DNA from: Sphingorhabdus rigui
GTDB lineage: Bacteria; Pseudomonadota; Alphaproteobacteria; Sphingomonadales; Sphingomonadaceae
DNA: 64,000 nucleotides
Assembly (NCBI RefSeq): GCF_014196595.1
Contig: NZ_JACIEA010000001.1
Span: 1,544,546 to 1,608,545 of the forward strand
Reading direction: 5' to 3'
Below the pieces are notes generated by a model, which was not told the origin of the DNA, did not search any database, and saw nothing but the letters and a program-made list of their open reading frames with translations. Positions 1 to 9,276 of the stretch are shown here, piece after piece. The translations under genes were made by a program, and so were the position numbers. Within the stretch, counting starts at the first letter, position 1; each line of letters starts with the position of its first letter.

Positions 1-1426
1 TTGACGTGCGTTTGTCGACAAACCGCTGACGCAGCGCATCGTGCAACGCGTCCGATAATTTTTCTTCGAGCGCCCGCGCGCGTTCGGCCATCGCTGGCGG
101 GTTGGCCAGCCAATCGTTCCGGTGCGCGATATAGGTCCATGTCCGCACCGCTGCGATTCGGGCGGACAGCGTGTCGACGTCGCCTTGAATATTATCCAGC
201 CGCGCCAGCTCGTTGGCGTAAATGCCGTGCGGAATGACGCGCGCGCCCTGCCCCAGATATTGCCATAAGGACGCGACAAAGCGGCTATGATGCTCCTCAC
301 CCATTTGCCGGAAATCCGGCAAGCAGGCCACTTCCCACAACCGCGCCACATCAACAGGATGCCGGATCAGCGATTTCACATCGGGCATTTCGGCCAGTCG
401 CTTGAGCACCAAAAGGTCGATGACCTTGGGCGCGGGCAACAGGCCCGGACGGCCCGGTTTTTTCTCAAGATCCGCAATCAGCGTCGCGATGTCGTTAAAT
501 CTTGGCTTTGCCTCGCGCCAAAATAGCCAGTCCAGCCTTGGGAAACTGTGCCCCTCAATCGCCAGCACCTCTTCGGGGGTAAACTCGCTGCCTTCGCCCG
601 CGAGCGTGCCAAAGCTTCCGTCCCGTTGGTGCCGTCCGGCCCGCCCCGCGATTTGCGCCATTTCGGCGACGGTCAACCTGCGTCTGCGCGAACCGTCAAA
701 TTTCGACAGGCTGACAAAGGCGACATGTGCGACATCAAGGTTCAGCCCCATGCCAATCGCATCTGTGGCCACGAGATAATCAACCTCGCCCGACTGGAAC
801 ATCGCCACCTGCGCATTGCGGGTGCGCGGCGACAAGGCCCCCATGACCACCGCAGCGCCGCCCCGCATCCGGCGTAATGTTTCGGCGACTGCATACACCT
901 GCTCAATCGAAAACGCGACGATGGCAGACCGTTTGGGCAGCCGGGACAGCTTCTTTGCGCCGGCATAGCTTAACGTGGAAAAGCGCGGGCGCGAGATGAT
1001 CTCCGCATCGGGCAGCAGCGACCGGATGATCGGGCGCAGGCTTTCCGAACCCAAGATCATCGTTTCCTCACGTCCGCGGGCATGCAAGATGCGGTCTGTA
1101 AAAATATGCCCGCGCTCGGGGTCCGCCCCCAATTGCGCTTCGTCAATTGCAACGAAGGCAAATTCCTTGTGGATCGGCATGCTTTCCACGGTGCAGCAAT
1201 ACCAGCGCGCCTGTGGCGGCTCGATCCGCTCTTCGCCCGTAATCAGCGCGACATTTTGCGCGCCTTTAATCGCCACCAGCCGGTCATAGATTTCCCGCGC
1301 CAGCAGCCGCAATGGAAAGCCGATCATTCCGCTCGAATGGGCGCACATCCGCTCAACAGCGAGATGGGTCTTGCCGGTGTTGGTTGGACCTAAAATGGCC
1401 GTGAGGGCGGAACGGACTGGCGGCAA
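1..1426 (-). CDS. SUV3-like ATP-dependent RNA/DNA helicase (3' end cut by window edge)
   Basis: The reverse strand reads as a superfamily 2 helicase that begins near 1426 and runs off the left edge. The Walker A motif GPTNTGKTH lies about 15 residues from the start. It is followed by FPLRLLAREIYDR, TGEERI, the Walker B-like AIDEAQ, and the C-terminal helicase motifs VATDAIGMGLN and QIAGRAGR. These are the hallmarks of the SUV3/MgpS-like helicases of alphaproteobacteria, which in mitochondria act in RNA turnover. No ATG is available: an in-frame TGA lies just upstream, so the TTG at 1426-1424 is the likely start. It follows the flavoprotein gene by 4 nt, which suggests cotranscription. The C-terminal part is not visible. 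Confidence 0.85.
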   Translation of the reverse strand, partial: MPPVRSALTAILGPTNTGKTHLAVERMCAHSSGMIGFPLRLLAREIYDRLVAIKGAQNVALITGEERIEPPQARWYCCTVESMPIHKEFAFVAIDEAQLGADPERGHIFTDRILHARGREETMILGSESLRPIIRSLLPDAEIISRPRFSTLSYAGAKKLSRLPKRSAIVAFSIEQVYAVAETLRRMRGGAAVVMGALSPRTRNAQVAMFQSGEVDYLVATDAIGMGLNLDVAHVAFVSLSKFDGSRRRRLTVAEMAQIAGRAGRHQRDGSFGTLAGEGSEFTPEEVLAIEGHSFPRLDWLFWREAKPRFNDIATLIADLEKKPGRPGLLPAPKVIDLLVLKRLAEMPDVKSLIRHPVDVARLWEVACLPDFRQMGEEHHSRFVASLWQYLGQGARVIPHGIYANELARLDNIQGDVDTLSARIAAVRTWTYIAHRNDWLANPPAMAERARALEEKLSDALHDALRQRFVDKRTS

Positions 1427-1430
1427 AAGT

Positions 1431-2666
1431 TTAGGTGGCTGTCAATTCTGCAGCGAGTTCTTTCAAGGGAACTTCGGTGTTTGCCAATTGTTCAGCGGAA
1501 GGCGACAAGCCCTCGGTCACAAAGGCGCGGCCCTGCACATAATCCTTGGTCGCGTTCACACAATCAAGGGCAATGACACGGCCCGATTTCAAATAGATCA
1601 GCGAAAAGCTGCGTGCCTCCAAATCACCGCGCAGCACAGTCGTGTCATAGCCGGCGCTGATGCCAACGGTTTGCAGCCTTAAGTCATATTGGTTTGACCA
1701 GAACCACGGCACCGCATGATATTCGGTCAACGCACCCATCAGGCTTTTCGCCACCGCATTGGCCATGTCATTGGCATTCTGCACCGATTCCACGCGCATG
1801 ATATTGCCGCCGGCAAAGCTGTTGGCATGGGCCGCGCAATCACCAATGGCAAAGATATCTGGCAAGGACGTCCGGCAATAAGCGTCGACGTCAACCCCAG
1901 CGCCGCCAGCGGCACCCGCCGTCAACAAAGGCGCAACCGAAGGGATGATGCCAATGCCAACGATGACCATTTGCGCAGGTATAACTTCGCCATCGGTCAA
2001 GCGAACGCCGGTGGCGACATCGTCGCCTTCAATCGCCGCAATGCCGACGTTCAGACGCAGATCGACGCCATGGCTGCGATGTTCAGATTCATAAAAACGC
2101 GACAGCGGTTCGCCAGCGACCCGCGCAAGCACGCGATCCATCGCCTCCAGCACCGTCACTTTCTTACCCATTTTACGCAGCACCGCTGCGGCCTCAAGCC
2201 CGATATAGCCACCGCCGACAATCACAACGTCCGCGACATCATCCAGGCCTTCGACCATGTGATCCACATCGGCCCGGGTCCTGACAACATGCACGCCGCG
2301 TAGGTTGCCCCCCGTGACCGGCAATTGCCGCGGGTCGCCGCCTGTGGCCCAGATCATATGGCCATAAGTGATGACTGTGCCGTCAGCAGTCGTGACGGAA
2401 TGCGCGGCGGCATCCACCGTCTCCACCCGCTGGCCAAGCAACATATCCACCGAACGCTCCGCCCAAAACGCAGCAGGCCGGATCATGATGCGTTCAAACG
2501 GCTTGTCGCCCGCAAAATAGTCCTTGGACAATGGTGGGCGCTCATAAGGATATTCAGGTTCGGCATTGACGATAGCGATGCTGCCTTCGAATTTTGCCTG
2601 CCGCAATGCGATGGCCGCTTGCGCACCGCCATGGCCGCCACCGACGATGAGAATGTCATAATGCAT
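1431..2666 (-). CDS. FAD-dependent NAD(P)H oxidoreductase, ferredoxin-reductase type
   Basis: The 411-residue protein has an N-terminal FAD Rossmann motif ([12 protein letters not shown], residues 6-17), the conserved [12 protein letters not shown] segment and a second NAD(P)H Rossmann motif [15 protein letters not shown] at about 145-160. The second FAD-binding signature DIFAIGDCA follows at about 275. This architecture is that of putidaredoxin/rhodocoxin-type reductases, which pass electrons from NADH to a 2Fe-2S ferredoxin serving a P450 or dioxygenase. No ferredoxin or oxygenase gene is visible in the window, so its partner is unknown. It is probably cotranscribed with the helicase downstream. 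Confidence 0.85.
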   Translation of the reverse strand: MHYDILIVGGGHGGAQAAIALRQAKFEGSIAIVNAEPEYPYERPPLSKDYFAGDKPFERIMIRPAAFWAERSVDMLLGQRVETVDAAAHSVTTADGTVITYGHMIWATGGDPRQLPVTGGNLRGVHVVRTRADVDHMVEGLDDVADVVIVGGGYIGLEAAAVLRKMGKKVTVLEAMDRVLARVAGEPLSRFYESEHRSHGVDLRLNVGIAAIEGDDVATGVRLTDGEVIPAQMVIVGIGIIPSVAPLLTAGAAGGAGVDVDAYCRTSLPDIFAIGDCAAHANSFAGGNIMRVESVQNANDMANAVAKSLMGALTEYHAVPWFWSNQYDLRLQTVGISAGYDTTVLRGDLEARSFSLIYLKSGRVIALDCVNATKDYVQGRAFVTEGLSPSAEQLANTEVPLKELAAELTAT

Positions 2667-2775
2667 CGTTCAAGATTCGCTCATTAGGAAAATATCAAAA
2701 GTGCGGTAAGCAAAAGGTCAGCAACTGGCTAGTCCCATGCTTGCGGCACTATCAAATAAATGGCAGAGGATGGCG

Positions 2776-3930
2776 ATGACTTTAGACTTTGCCCTCGGCG
2801 AAAATGCCGACATGATCCGCGATACCACCAAGCGCTTTGCGACGGATAAAATCGCGCCCTTGGCCACCAAAATTGATGCCGATGACTGGTTTCCACGGGA
2901 AGAATTATGGCCAGCCATGGGCGCGCTTGGGCTGCACGGCATGACGGTTGCACAAGAAGATGGCGGCCTTGGCCTTGGCTATTTGGAACATGTTGTCGCC
3001 GTTGAGGAGGTCAGCCGGGCGTCGGCATCCATCGGACTGTCTTATGGCGCGCATTCCAATCTGTGCGTCAACCAGATCGCGCGTTGGGCCTCGCCCGAGC
3101 AAAAGGCGAAATATCTGCCCAAGCTGATTTCGGGCGAACATGTCGGCAGTTTGGCCATGTCCGAAACCGGCGCAGGTTCGGACGTTGTTTCGATGAAGCT
3201 GAAGGCCGAAGCGGTTCAGGGCGGTTACATATTGAACGGTACGAAATTCTGGATCACCAACGCGCCTTATGCGGACACTTTGGTTGTCTATGCCAAGACC
3301 GCGCCTGAGGCTGCATCGCGCGGCATCACCGCCTTTCTGATCGAGAAAGGCATGGAGGGTTTTTCCATCGGCCAGAAAATCGACAAGGTCGGGATGCGCG
3401 GATCGCCCACGGCGGAACTGGTGTTCAACGACTGCTTCGTATCCGAAGAACAGATGATGGGCCCGTTGCATGGCGGCGTTGGCGTGTTGATGTCGGGTCT
3501 GGATTATGAGCGCGTTGTTCTCGCCGGGCTTCAACTTGGCGTGATGCAGGCCTGCCTTGACGTCGTCTTGCCCTATGTCCGCGAACGCAAGCAGTTCGGC
3601 AAACCCATCGGCAGTTTCCAACTGATGCAGGCGAAGATTGCCGACATGTATGTCGCGCTCAATTCTGCCCGCAGCTATGTTTACAATGTCGCGCGCGCAT
3701 GTGACGCGGGCCAGACCACCCGCTTTGACGCAGCAGGCGCGATCCTGTTGGCCAGCGAAAACGCCGTGAAGGTGGCGGGCGAAGCCATTCAGGCACTGGG
3801 CGGCGCTGGCTATACCAAGGATTGGCCGGTCGAGCGTTATTGGCGCGATGCCAAATTGCTCGACATTGGTGCAGGAACAAATGAAATTCGCCGGATGTTG
3901 ATTGGCCGGGAGCTGATCGGAGCGGCGTGA
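2776..3930 (+). CDS. ivd: Isovaleryl-CoA dehydrogenase
   Basis: An acyl-CoA dehydrogenase of 384 residues using FAD, expected to oxidise isovaleryl-CoA to 3-methylcrotonyl-CoA in leucine breakdown. Two features point to this subfamily. The catalytic base is expected in helix G, where the sequence has LDYERVVLAG (Glu about 245). The usual C-terminal catalytic Glu of other acyl-CoA dehydrogenases is replaced by Ala in IGAGTNEIRR. The FAD/substrate motifs LAMSETGAGSD and WITNAPYAD are present. I prefer ATG 2776, because AGAGG at 2765-2769 is 6 nt upstream of it; ATG 2770 would abut that Shine-Dalgarno sequence. The other leucine-pathway genes (methylcrotonyl-CoA carboxylase and so on) are not in the window. 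Confidence 0.9.
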   Translation: MTLDFALGENADMIRDTTKRFATDKIAPLATKIDADDWFPREELWPAMGALGLHGMTVAQEDGGLGLGYLEHVVAVEEVSRASASIGLSYGAHSNLCVNQIARWASPEQKAKYLPKLISGEHVGSLAMSETGAGSDVVSMKLKAEAVQGGYILNGTKFWITNAPYADTLVVYAKTAPEAASRGITAFLIEKGMEGFSIGQKIDKVGMRGSPTAELVFNDCFVSEEQMMGPLHGGVGVLMSGLDYERVVLAGLQLGVMQACLDVVLPYVRERKQFGKPIGSFQLMQAKIADMYVALNSARSYVYNVARACDAGQTTRFDAAGAILLASENAVKVAGEAIQALGGAGYTKDWPVERYWRDAKLLDIGAGTNEIRRMLIGRELIGAA

Positions 3931-3957
3931 GCAAAAGATGACGCAGGAGTCAGCAGA

Positions 3958-4692
3958 ATGAGCCGTCCGGTATTGGGTGTCATCGCGTGTAACCGCATGG
4001 TCGGCAACGAAGTCGCCCAAGCCGTGATGAACCGCTATATCCGCGCGGCCATGACCTATGCTGATGTGGCGGCGTTAATCATCCCCTCGCTGCCCGACCT
4101 GATGACCGCCGCTGAAGTCGCGCCACGGATCGACGGCATATTGCTGACCGGCAGCCCGTCAAATGTCGCGACGCGGCATTATGGTGAGGAAGGCGGCGAT
4201 GGCCCCTTTGACGACGGCCGCGACGAGATCGCGATGTCCATGGTCGACCGCATGATTGACGCGCGCAAGCCCGTCTTTGGCATTTGCCGGGGTTTTCAGG
4301 AAATCAACGTCGCCTTAGGCGGAACGTTGCGCCGCGATACGAGCGCGAGCGATACCCTTATCCGCCATCACGCACCGGACGATGTTGATTTCGACGCCAT
4401 GTTCGACCACCGCCATCCGGTTGAACTTGCCGACGGTGGTATGCTGTCCAATGCTTATGCCAAAGGCGCGTTGGACGTAAACTCGGTGCATTTTCAAGGC
4501 ATCGGCACGCTCGCGGATGGTCTGACGGTGGAGGCGCGCGCACCCGATGGACTTATAGAGGCCTATAGCGCCCGACCCAATGGCGCCCCCTTGCTGGCGG
4601 TCCAGTGGCACCCCGAATGGGGGACGGAAAATGACGCGGATTCGCAAACCTATTTCCACCTTTTGGGAAAGGCGTTAAGAGGTAATCTGTGA
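3958..4692 (+). CDS. puuD: Gamma-glutamyl-gamma-aminobutyrate hydrolase family protein (peptidase C26, PuuD-like)
   Basis: A class I glutamine-amidotransferase-like hydrolase of 244 residues. The nucleophile elbow FGICRGFQEIN carries Cys at about 110, and the His-x-Glu pair is in VQWHPEW (His about 218, Glu about 220). In the Puu route, enzymes of this kind cleave gamma-glutamyl-GABA to glutamate and GABA. The start ATG is preceded by AGGAG at 9 nt. It lies 27 nt after the isovaleryl-CoA dehydrogenase gene and upstream of an omega-aminotransferase and a polyamine importer. This context supports polyamine catabolism, although PuuA, PuuB and PuuC are not visible here. Confidence 0.85.
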   Translation: MSRPVLGVIACNRMVGNEVAQAVMNRYIRAAMTYADVAALIIPSLPDLMTAAEVAPRIDGILLTGSPSNVATRHYGEEGGDGPFDDGRDEIAMSMVDRMIDARKPVFGICRGFQEINVALGGTLRRDTSASDTLIRHHAPDDVDFDAMFDHRHPVELADGGMLSNAYAKGALDVNSVHFQGIGTLADGLTVEARAPDGLIEAYSARPNGAPLLAVQWHPEWGTENDADSQTYFHLLGKALRGNL

Positions 4693-4775
4693 ACATAAAT
4701 GTGACCCGTTATAACCGCTATCAAGCACGGATAGGCTTTTCGCCCTGAATTGAATTCGGGCGCTGCCCTATCGCT

Positions 4776-4881
4776 CCCCTCCCGCAAGCGGGAGGGGCTG
4801 GGGGTGGGCCTGCAACGGCTAGATCAGATAGATCGCCTGCGGCTCCCACCCTCCCCTAACCCCTCCCGCCTGCCGGAGGGG
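4776..4881. repeat. GC-rich palindromic intergenic repeat
   Basis: The segment between the puuD-like gene and the aminotransferase holds a perfect 10-bp inverted repeat (CCCCTCCCGC at 4776-4785, GCGGGAGGGG at 4788-4797, AA between). A larger inverted repeat follows, in which GGGGCTGGGGGTGGG is matched by CCCACCCTCCCCTAACCCC about 40 nt on. The element ends in another CCTCCCGC/CGGAGGGG hairpin. It looks like a mobile palindromic unit of the kind scattered between genes in sphingomonads and related bacteria, rather than a terminator, because there is no T-run. Confidence 0.65.
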
Positions 4882-4901
4882 AACATTATGGAGACCTTTT
4901 C

Positions 4902-6293
4902 ATGCCCCGCAATTACGACATCGCCGAACTTCGCCGTTTAGACATCGCCCACCATTTGCCCGCGCAAGCCGACTGGCAGGAAATCGAAGACCTGGGCGGC
5001 AGCCGCATCATCACCCATGCTGACGGCTGCTATATCCATGATGGCGACGGCAATCGCATTTTGGACGGAATGGCTGGCCTGTGGTGTGTCAACGTGGGCT
5101 ATGGCCGCGATGAGCTTGCTGAGGTTGCGCGCGAACAAATGCTGGAGCTGCCATATTATAACAGTTTCTTCAAAACCGCGAACGCACCAGCCATCTTGCT
5201 GGCCGAAAAGATTGCGAGCCTGACTGGCGGCCGCCTGCCACATGTGTTTTTCAACAGCTCCGGTTCCGAAGCCAATGACACGATATTACGGATGGTGCGC
5301 CATTATTGGCAGGTGAAGGGCGAACATAGCCGCACCATCGTTATCAGCCGCCACAATGCCTATCATGGCTCCACCGTGGCGGGCGTCAGCATGGGCGGAA
5401 TGAAGGTCATGCACGGCCAAGGCTTCCCTGCCCCCGGCATCTTGCCGATGGCGGGTATTGAACATGTCCGCCAGCCTTATTGGTACAATGAAGGCCGCGA
5501 TATGACGCCTGAAGATTTCGGCACGGCATGCGCGCAAGCCATTGAGGATAAGATATTAGAAGTAGGCCCGGAAAATGTCGCTGCCTTCATTGGTGAGCCG
5601 GTACAAGGCGCAGGCGGCGTTATCATTCCGCCAGCCAATTACTGGCCGCAGGTGGAAGCAATCTGCCGCAAATATGGCATATTGTTGGTCTGTGACGAGG
5701 TTATCTGCGGCTTTGGCCGCACCGGCAATATTTGGGGCCACGAAACCGTTGGCGTAAAACCGGACATCATCGCCATGGCCAAGGGGCTGTCGTCGGGTTA
5801 CCTGCCGATTTCGGCTGTCGCCGTGAGCGCGGAGATCGTCCAGGTCATTAAAACCGGTGGCGATTTCGTTCATGGCTACACCTATTCGGGGCACCCCGTC
5901 GCATCCGCCGTCGCCTTACGCAATATCGAGATTATGGAGCGCGAGGGATTGTTCGAAAAAGTCCGGAACGAAACCGGCCCCTATCTTGCCGAAAAGCTGG
6001 CGACACTGCGCGACCACCCCCTGGTCGGTGAAGCCCGCTCGGTTGGCTTGCTTGGCGCGGTCGAGGTTGTTGCCGACAAGGCCACTGGCGCGCGTTTCGG
6101 CGGGGCTGAAGGCACGGCAGGGCCAATGGTACGCGATATCTGCATCCGCAACGGCCTGATGGTGCGCGGCATCCGCGACAGCATCGTAATGTGCCCGCCA
6201 CTGATTATCACGCCGTCGCAGATCGATGATTTGATTGGCATCATTCGCACGTCACTGGATGAGGCCGAGCCGAAGTTACGCGCGATCGGGTAG
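4902..6293 (+). CDS. Class III omega-aminotransferase, probable putrescine/polyamine:pyruvate transaminase
   Basis: A PLP-dependent fold-type I class III aminotransferase of 463 residues. Visible elements are the substrate-entrance DGMAGLWCVNVGYGR (residues 55-69), the PLP-phosphate loop SSGSEAND (about 119-126), Asp265 of CDEVICGFGRTG and the Schiff-base Lys294 in AMAKGLSSGYLP. The overall pattern matches the SpuC-type putrescine/cadaverine:pyruvate and beta-alanine:pyruvate transaminases. GGAG lies 8 nt before the ATG. Its place between a PuuD-like hydrolase and a Pot-type importer favours an amine donor derived from polyamines. The exact substrate cannot be read from sequence alone. Confidence 0.85.
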   Translation: MPRNYDIAELRRLDIAHHLPAQADWQEIEDLGGSRIITHADGCYIHDGDGNRILDGMAGLWCVNVGYGRDELAEVAREQMLELPYYNSFFKTANAPAILLAEKIASLTGGRLPHVFFNSSGSEANDTILRMVRHYWQVKGEHSRTIVISRHNAYHGSTVAGVSMGGMKVMHGQGFPAPGILPMAGIEHVRQPYWYNEGRDMTPEDFGTACAQAIEDKILEVGPENVAAFIGEPVQGAGGVIIPPANYWPQVEAICRKYGILLVCDEVICGFGRTGNIWGHETVGVKPDIIAMAKGLSSGYLPISAVAVSAEIVQVIKTGGDFVHGYTYSGHPVASAVALRNIEIMEREGLFEKVRNETGPYLAEKLATLRDHPLVGEARSVGLLGAVEVVADKATGARFGGAEGTAGPMVRDICIRNGLMVRGIRDSIVMCPPLIITPSQIDDLIGIIRTSLDEAEPKLRAIG

Positions 6294-6313
6294 GTTATTT
6301 AGTCCGTCTATTT

Positions 6314-6391
6314 CCGTCATGCTGAACTCGTTTCAGCATCTTACTTACGGCGGCCAATAAGTAAGACCCTGAAACAAGTTCAGGGTGACGG
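6314..6391. repeat. Long imperfect palindromic intergenic repeat (REP-like)
   Basis: An approximately 78-bp inverted repeat. The left arm begins CCGTCATGCTGAACTCGTTT and runs through CAGCATCTTACTTA. The right arm begins TAAGTAAGACCCTGAAACAA and ends GTTCAGGGTGACGG. The arms differ at a few positions (ATGCTG opposite CCCTG), and 8 nt (CGGCGGCC with flanks) form the centre. Sequences of this GTCATGCTGAACT / AGTTCAGGGTGAC kind recur between genes in many sphingomonad genomes. It sits in the gap between the aminotransferase and FKBP genes and has no T-run. Confidence 0.7.
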
Positions 6392-6462
6392 GTCTGGATG
6401 ATCAGCACTACGGTAAGTTGTTCACGCTAGACAAACCACATCCAATGATTACCTAGGACCCC

Positions 6463-7263
6463 ATGAAATCCAAAATGCTCCAGCGCGCCCTCACGGCTGC
6501 CGTCACCCCTGCCCTGCTTCTTCAATTTACGCCTGCACATGCGGCGGCCCCGGTTGCGGCAAAGCCCAAGCCATCCGTTCTCACCTGCACGACCACGACA
6601 CCGGAAGGTCTGTCCTACACCGTCATTAAGGCGGGTAAAGGCGAACGTCCGAATGCTGAATCGCGCGTGATCGTGAATTATAAGGGCATGCTGACCGCTG
6701 ACGGCACCGAGTTTGATTCAGGGCAAGGCGCACAGTTTCCCGTTGGCGGCGTCATCCCCGGTTTTGCGCAGGGTCTGCAATTGATGCAGGCGGGCGGCAG
6801 CTACCGTCTCTGCATCCCGTCAAAGCTTGGCTATGGCGCGGCAGGCACTGGTCCCATCCCCGCCAATGCGGATCTGGTGTTCGAAGTCGATTTGCTGTCC
6901 TTCAAAAACCCTGCGCCAAAGCCAGTCATTCCAGTGGCAGAACGCAGTTGTTCGCAAACCACGGCAAGCGGACTTGGCTTTGACCTCATAAAGGCCGGCG
7001 CGGGCAAGAGCGCGACCGATAGCGACATGGCGCTGGTCGACTTCACCGTTTTTGACGCCAGCACCGGCGTCGTGCAGCAGCAGCGCGAATGGGAAAAAAT
7101 TGCGTTGAGCCAAGCATCGCCCGTGTTCGGCGAGGGGCTGAAAATGATGCAGGCAGGCTCAACCTATCGTTTTTGCATGCCCAAGGGCGCTGATTCCGGT
7201 CCCGAAAGCAACATCATCGTGACCTTGTTGGATGTCCGGCCTGCGCCAACCGCTGACAATTAA
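6463..7263 (+). CDS. Exported FKBP-type peptidyl-prolyl isomerase with a second, degenerate FKBP-like domain
   Basis: A protein of 266 residues with an N-terminal signal peptide (hydrophobic stretch ending TPAHAAA, about residue 30), so it is periplasmic. The first FKBP domain (about 45-148) has the family landmarks VNYKGML, GTEFDS, VIPGFAQGLQLM and LGYGAAGTGPIPANADL. A second copy (about 160-262) keeps the layout (VFGEGLKMMQAGSTYRFCMP) but lacks the VNYxG and YG..G..IP signatures, so it is probably not catalytic. AGGA precedes the ATG by 4 nt. Its neighbours are the aminotransferase upstream and the convergent importer operon; no functional link is apparent. Confidence 0.85.
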   Translation: MKSKMLQRALTAAVTPALLLQFTPAHAAAPVAAKPKPSVLTCTTTTPEGLSYTVIKAGKGERPNAESRVIVNYKGMLTADGTEFDSGQGAQFPVGGVIPGFAQGLQLMQAGGSYRLCIPSKLGYGAAGTGPIPANADLVFEVDLLSFKNPAPKPVIPVAERSCSQTTASGLGFDLIKAGAGKSATDSDMALVDFTVFDASTGVVQQQREWEKIALSQASPVFGEGLKMMQAGSTYRFCMPKGADSGPESNIIVTLLDVRPAPTADN

Positions 7264-7291
7264 GGGGAATCGCGGCGGACGGACTTTGCGT

Positions 7292-8428
7292 CTAGCTTAA
7301 TAGGACCACGGGGCTGTCCGCACGCCAGTGCATGCTGACCTTGTCGTCCCATGTGAAATCCTCTTGATCATGGCGTGACAGGTTTGGGCGGCTGACGCGG
7401 ATCATCTGTCCGCCATCCAGCTGGATTTCATACAGCGTGATATCGCCGAGATAGCTCATGCCCTTAATCGTGCCGCGCGCGAGGTTGTGGCCATCGGGGG
7501 CGTCTTGGGCGGCTGCGCGAACGGCTTTGCCTTCGCCGGGCACATGCAGGTAAATCTTTTCGGGACGCAGCGCGACCCAGACATCGGCGCCATGCGGTCC
7601 GGTGACACCATGGTTGAGGTAAATTTTGCCAAGGCCGGGGCAATCAACGGCGGCCTTATCCGGCTCGTCCAGCGTCAACTTGCCCTCAAAAATGTTCACG
7701 GAACCCACAAAATCGGCCACGAAGCGGTTGGCGGGATATTCATAGAGATCAGCAGGTGGCGCAAGCTGTGCGACTTCGCCTTTGTTGATGACGGCAACCC
7801 GGCTTGCCATCGACAATGCCTCATCCTGATCATGCGTGACCGTGACAAAGGTAATGCCGACCTTGTCCTGCAGATCAGCCAATTCAAACTGCATCTGCGC
7901 GCGCAATTTGGCGTCGAGCGCAGACAAAGGTTCATCGAGCAACAGCACCTTTGGCCGCATCACCAGACTGCGCGCGAGGGCAACGCGCTGGCGCTGCCCA
8001 CCCGACATCTGGTCCGGCATCCGGTCTTCAAATCCGCCCAATTTCACCAGCTCAAGCGCTTCGGCAACGCGGTCGCGAATCTCGCCCTTAGATACGCCAG
8101 CTATGCGCAGGCCATAGCCGACATTGTCGGTGACGTTCATGTGCGGAAAGACGGCGTAGCTTTGGAATACCATGTTCACGGGCCGCTTGTTCGGCGGCAC
8201 AAGGCTCATATCCTGCCCGTCGATAAAGATCTGCCCCTCGGTCGGCATTTCAAAGCCGGCGATCATCCGCAGCAGCGTGGTTTTGCCGCAGCCGGACGGT
8301 CCCAACAGAACGAAGAATTCGCCTGCGAGAATATCCAGACTGATATTATCGACAGCGGTCACCTTGCCAAAGCGTTTGGACACATTGCGGATTTGAATGA
8401 TGGGCTGTTTGGCTTGGGTCATAAGCAT
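7292..8428 (-). CDS. potG: Polyamine ABC transporter ATPase (PotG/PotA-like)
   Basis: A cytoplasmic ATPase of 378 residues that powers polyamine import. It has Walker A GPSGCGKTT (about 41-49), the Q-loop, the ABC signature MSGGQRQRVALARSL, Walker B LLLDEPLSALD and the H-loop VTHDQDEA. A C-terminal TOBE-like region includes WVALRPEKI and RGTIKGMSYLGD. It is the last gene of the four-gene importer and starts about 5 nt after the second permease. A second in-frame ATG lies 6 nt downstream (8422); the AGAG Shine-Dalgarno fits it at 9 nt and the first ATG at 3 nt, so the start could be either. Confidence 0.9.
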   Translation of the reverse strand: MLMTQAKQPIIQIRNVSKRFGKVTAVDNISLDILAGEFFVLLGPSGCGKTTLLRMIAGFEMPTEGQIFIDGQDMSLVPPNKRPVNMVFQSYAVFPHMNVTDNVGYGLRIAGVSKGEIRDRVAEALELVKLGGFEDRMPDQMSGGQRQRVALARSLVMRPKVLLLDEPLSALDAKLRAQMQFELADLQDKVGITFVTVTHDQDEALSMASRVAVINKGEVAQLAPPADLYEYPANRFVADFVGSVNIFEGKLTLDEPDKAAVDCPGLGKIYLNHGVTGPHGADVWVALRPEKIYLHVPGEGKAVRAAAQDAPDGHNLARGTIKGMSYLGDITLYEIQLDGGQMIRVSRPNLSRHDQEDFTWDDKVSMHWRADSPVVLLS

Positions 8429-8433
8429 GATCT

Positions 8434-9276
8434 CTAATGGGTTTCCGCAATGCCCTTCACGCCCTGCAGTTTCAGCGCGATGAAGGTCAGGATGACAGTA
8501 AGGAGGATGAGGATTGTCGACGCGGCGTTCACCTCTGGCGTGACCGAGAAACGGACCATCGAATATACCTTCACCGGGAAGGTAATCGTGTCCGGACCGC
8601 TGGTGAAAAAGGTGATGACGAAATCATCGAGACTAAGCGTGAACGCCAAAAGCGCACCGGCCACCAACGCCGGCCGTATGTGCGGCAGCAGGACATCGCG
8701 AAACGCCTGCCATTCCGTCGCGCCAAGGTCCTTTGCGGCCTCTTCCTCTTCCTTGTTAAAACTCGCCAAGCGCGCACGCACAACCATGGCAACGAACGGG
8801 AAACAGAACGTAATATGCGCAATCGTGATCGCGGAAAGATTGAGCGGCCATGCCAAATCGGTTGGCCAGTCGACTTTCGCAAAAAAGATCAAAAATGCGA
8901 CGCCCAAACAAATCTCAGGAACAATAATCGGCAGGGACATGGTCCCTTCGACCAGCCCCTTGAACGGAAACCGGAACCGCCAGAGCGCAACCGCCGCGAG
9001 TGCGCCAATCACAAGGCTGACGATCGTCGCAAGCGCCGCGATGGTGAGCGAGTTGACCAACGCCTCCACCAGACTGTCGTTGTTCAGCGCTTTCTCATAA
9101 TATTTGAGGGTAAAGCCCTTCCACACGACATTGCGCTTACTGTCGTTAAAACTGAAGATCATCAATATGATGAGCGGCGCGTAGAGGAACAGCATGGTCA
9201 ATCCGACCCAACTGCGCATCCACAGCTTTCTGGTATATTCCAACGGCGCGATGGGGGTGCGATTGAACATCTTCAC
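8434..9276 (-). CDS. potI: Polyamine ABC transporter permease, PotI/PotC type
   Basis: An inner-membrane permease of 280 residues with about six hydrophobic segments. It carries the conserved EAA loop EEAAKDLGATEWQAFRDVLLP, seen here at about residues 178-198, which contacts the ATPase. The first helix MLFLYAPLIILMIFSF and the segment SLDDFVITFFTSG are typical of PotC/PotI. The start codon overlaps the stop of the upstream permease by 4 nt (ATGA), indicating translational coupling. Confidence 0.9.
   Translation of the reverse strand: MKMFNRTPIAPLEYTRKLWMRSWVGLTMLFLYAPLIILMIFSFNDSKRNVVWKGFTLKYYEKALNNDSLVEALVNSLTIAALATIVSLVIGALAAVALWRFRFPFKGLVEGTMSLPIIVPEICLGVAFLIFFAKVDWPTDLAWPLNLSAITIAHITFCFPFVAMVVRARLASFNKEEEEAAKDLGATEWQAFRDVLLPHIRPALVAGALLAFTLSLDDFVITFFTSGPDTITFPVKVYSMVRFSVTPEVNAASTILILLTVILTFIALKLQGVKGIAETH

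Noticed and set aside
2905-4020. Long minus-strand frame of 371 codons opposite isovaleryl-CoA dehydrogenase
   Set aside because: It lies antisense to a convincing enzyme, has a His/Arg/Gln-rich shadow composition, no recognisable domain and no ribosome site.
4750-4941. Short plus-strand frame before the aminotransferase
   Set aside because: It reads through the palindromic repeat and into the aminotransferase in another frame; the product is low-complexity.
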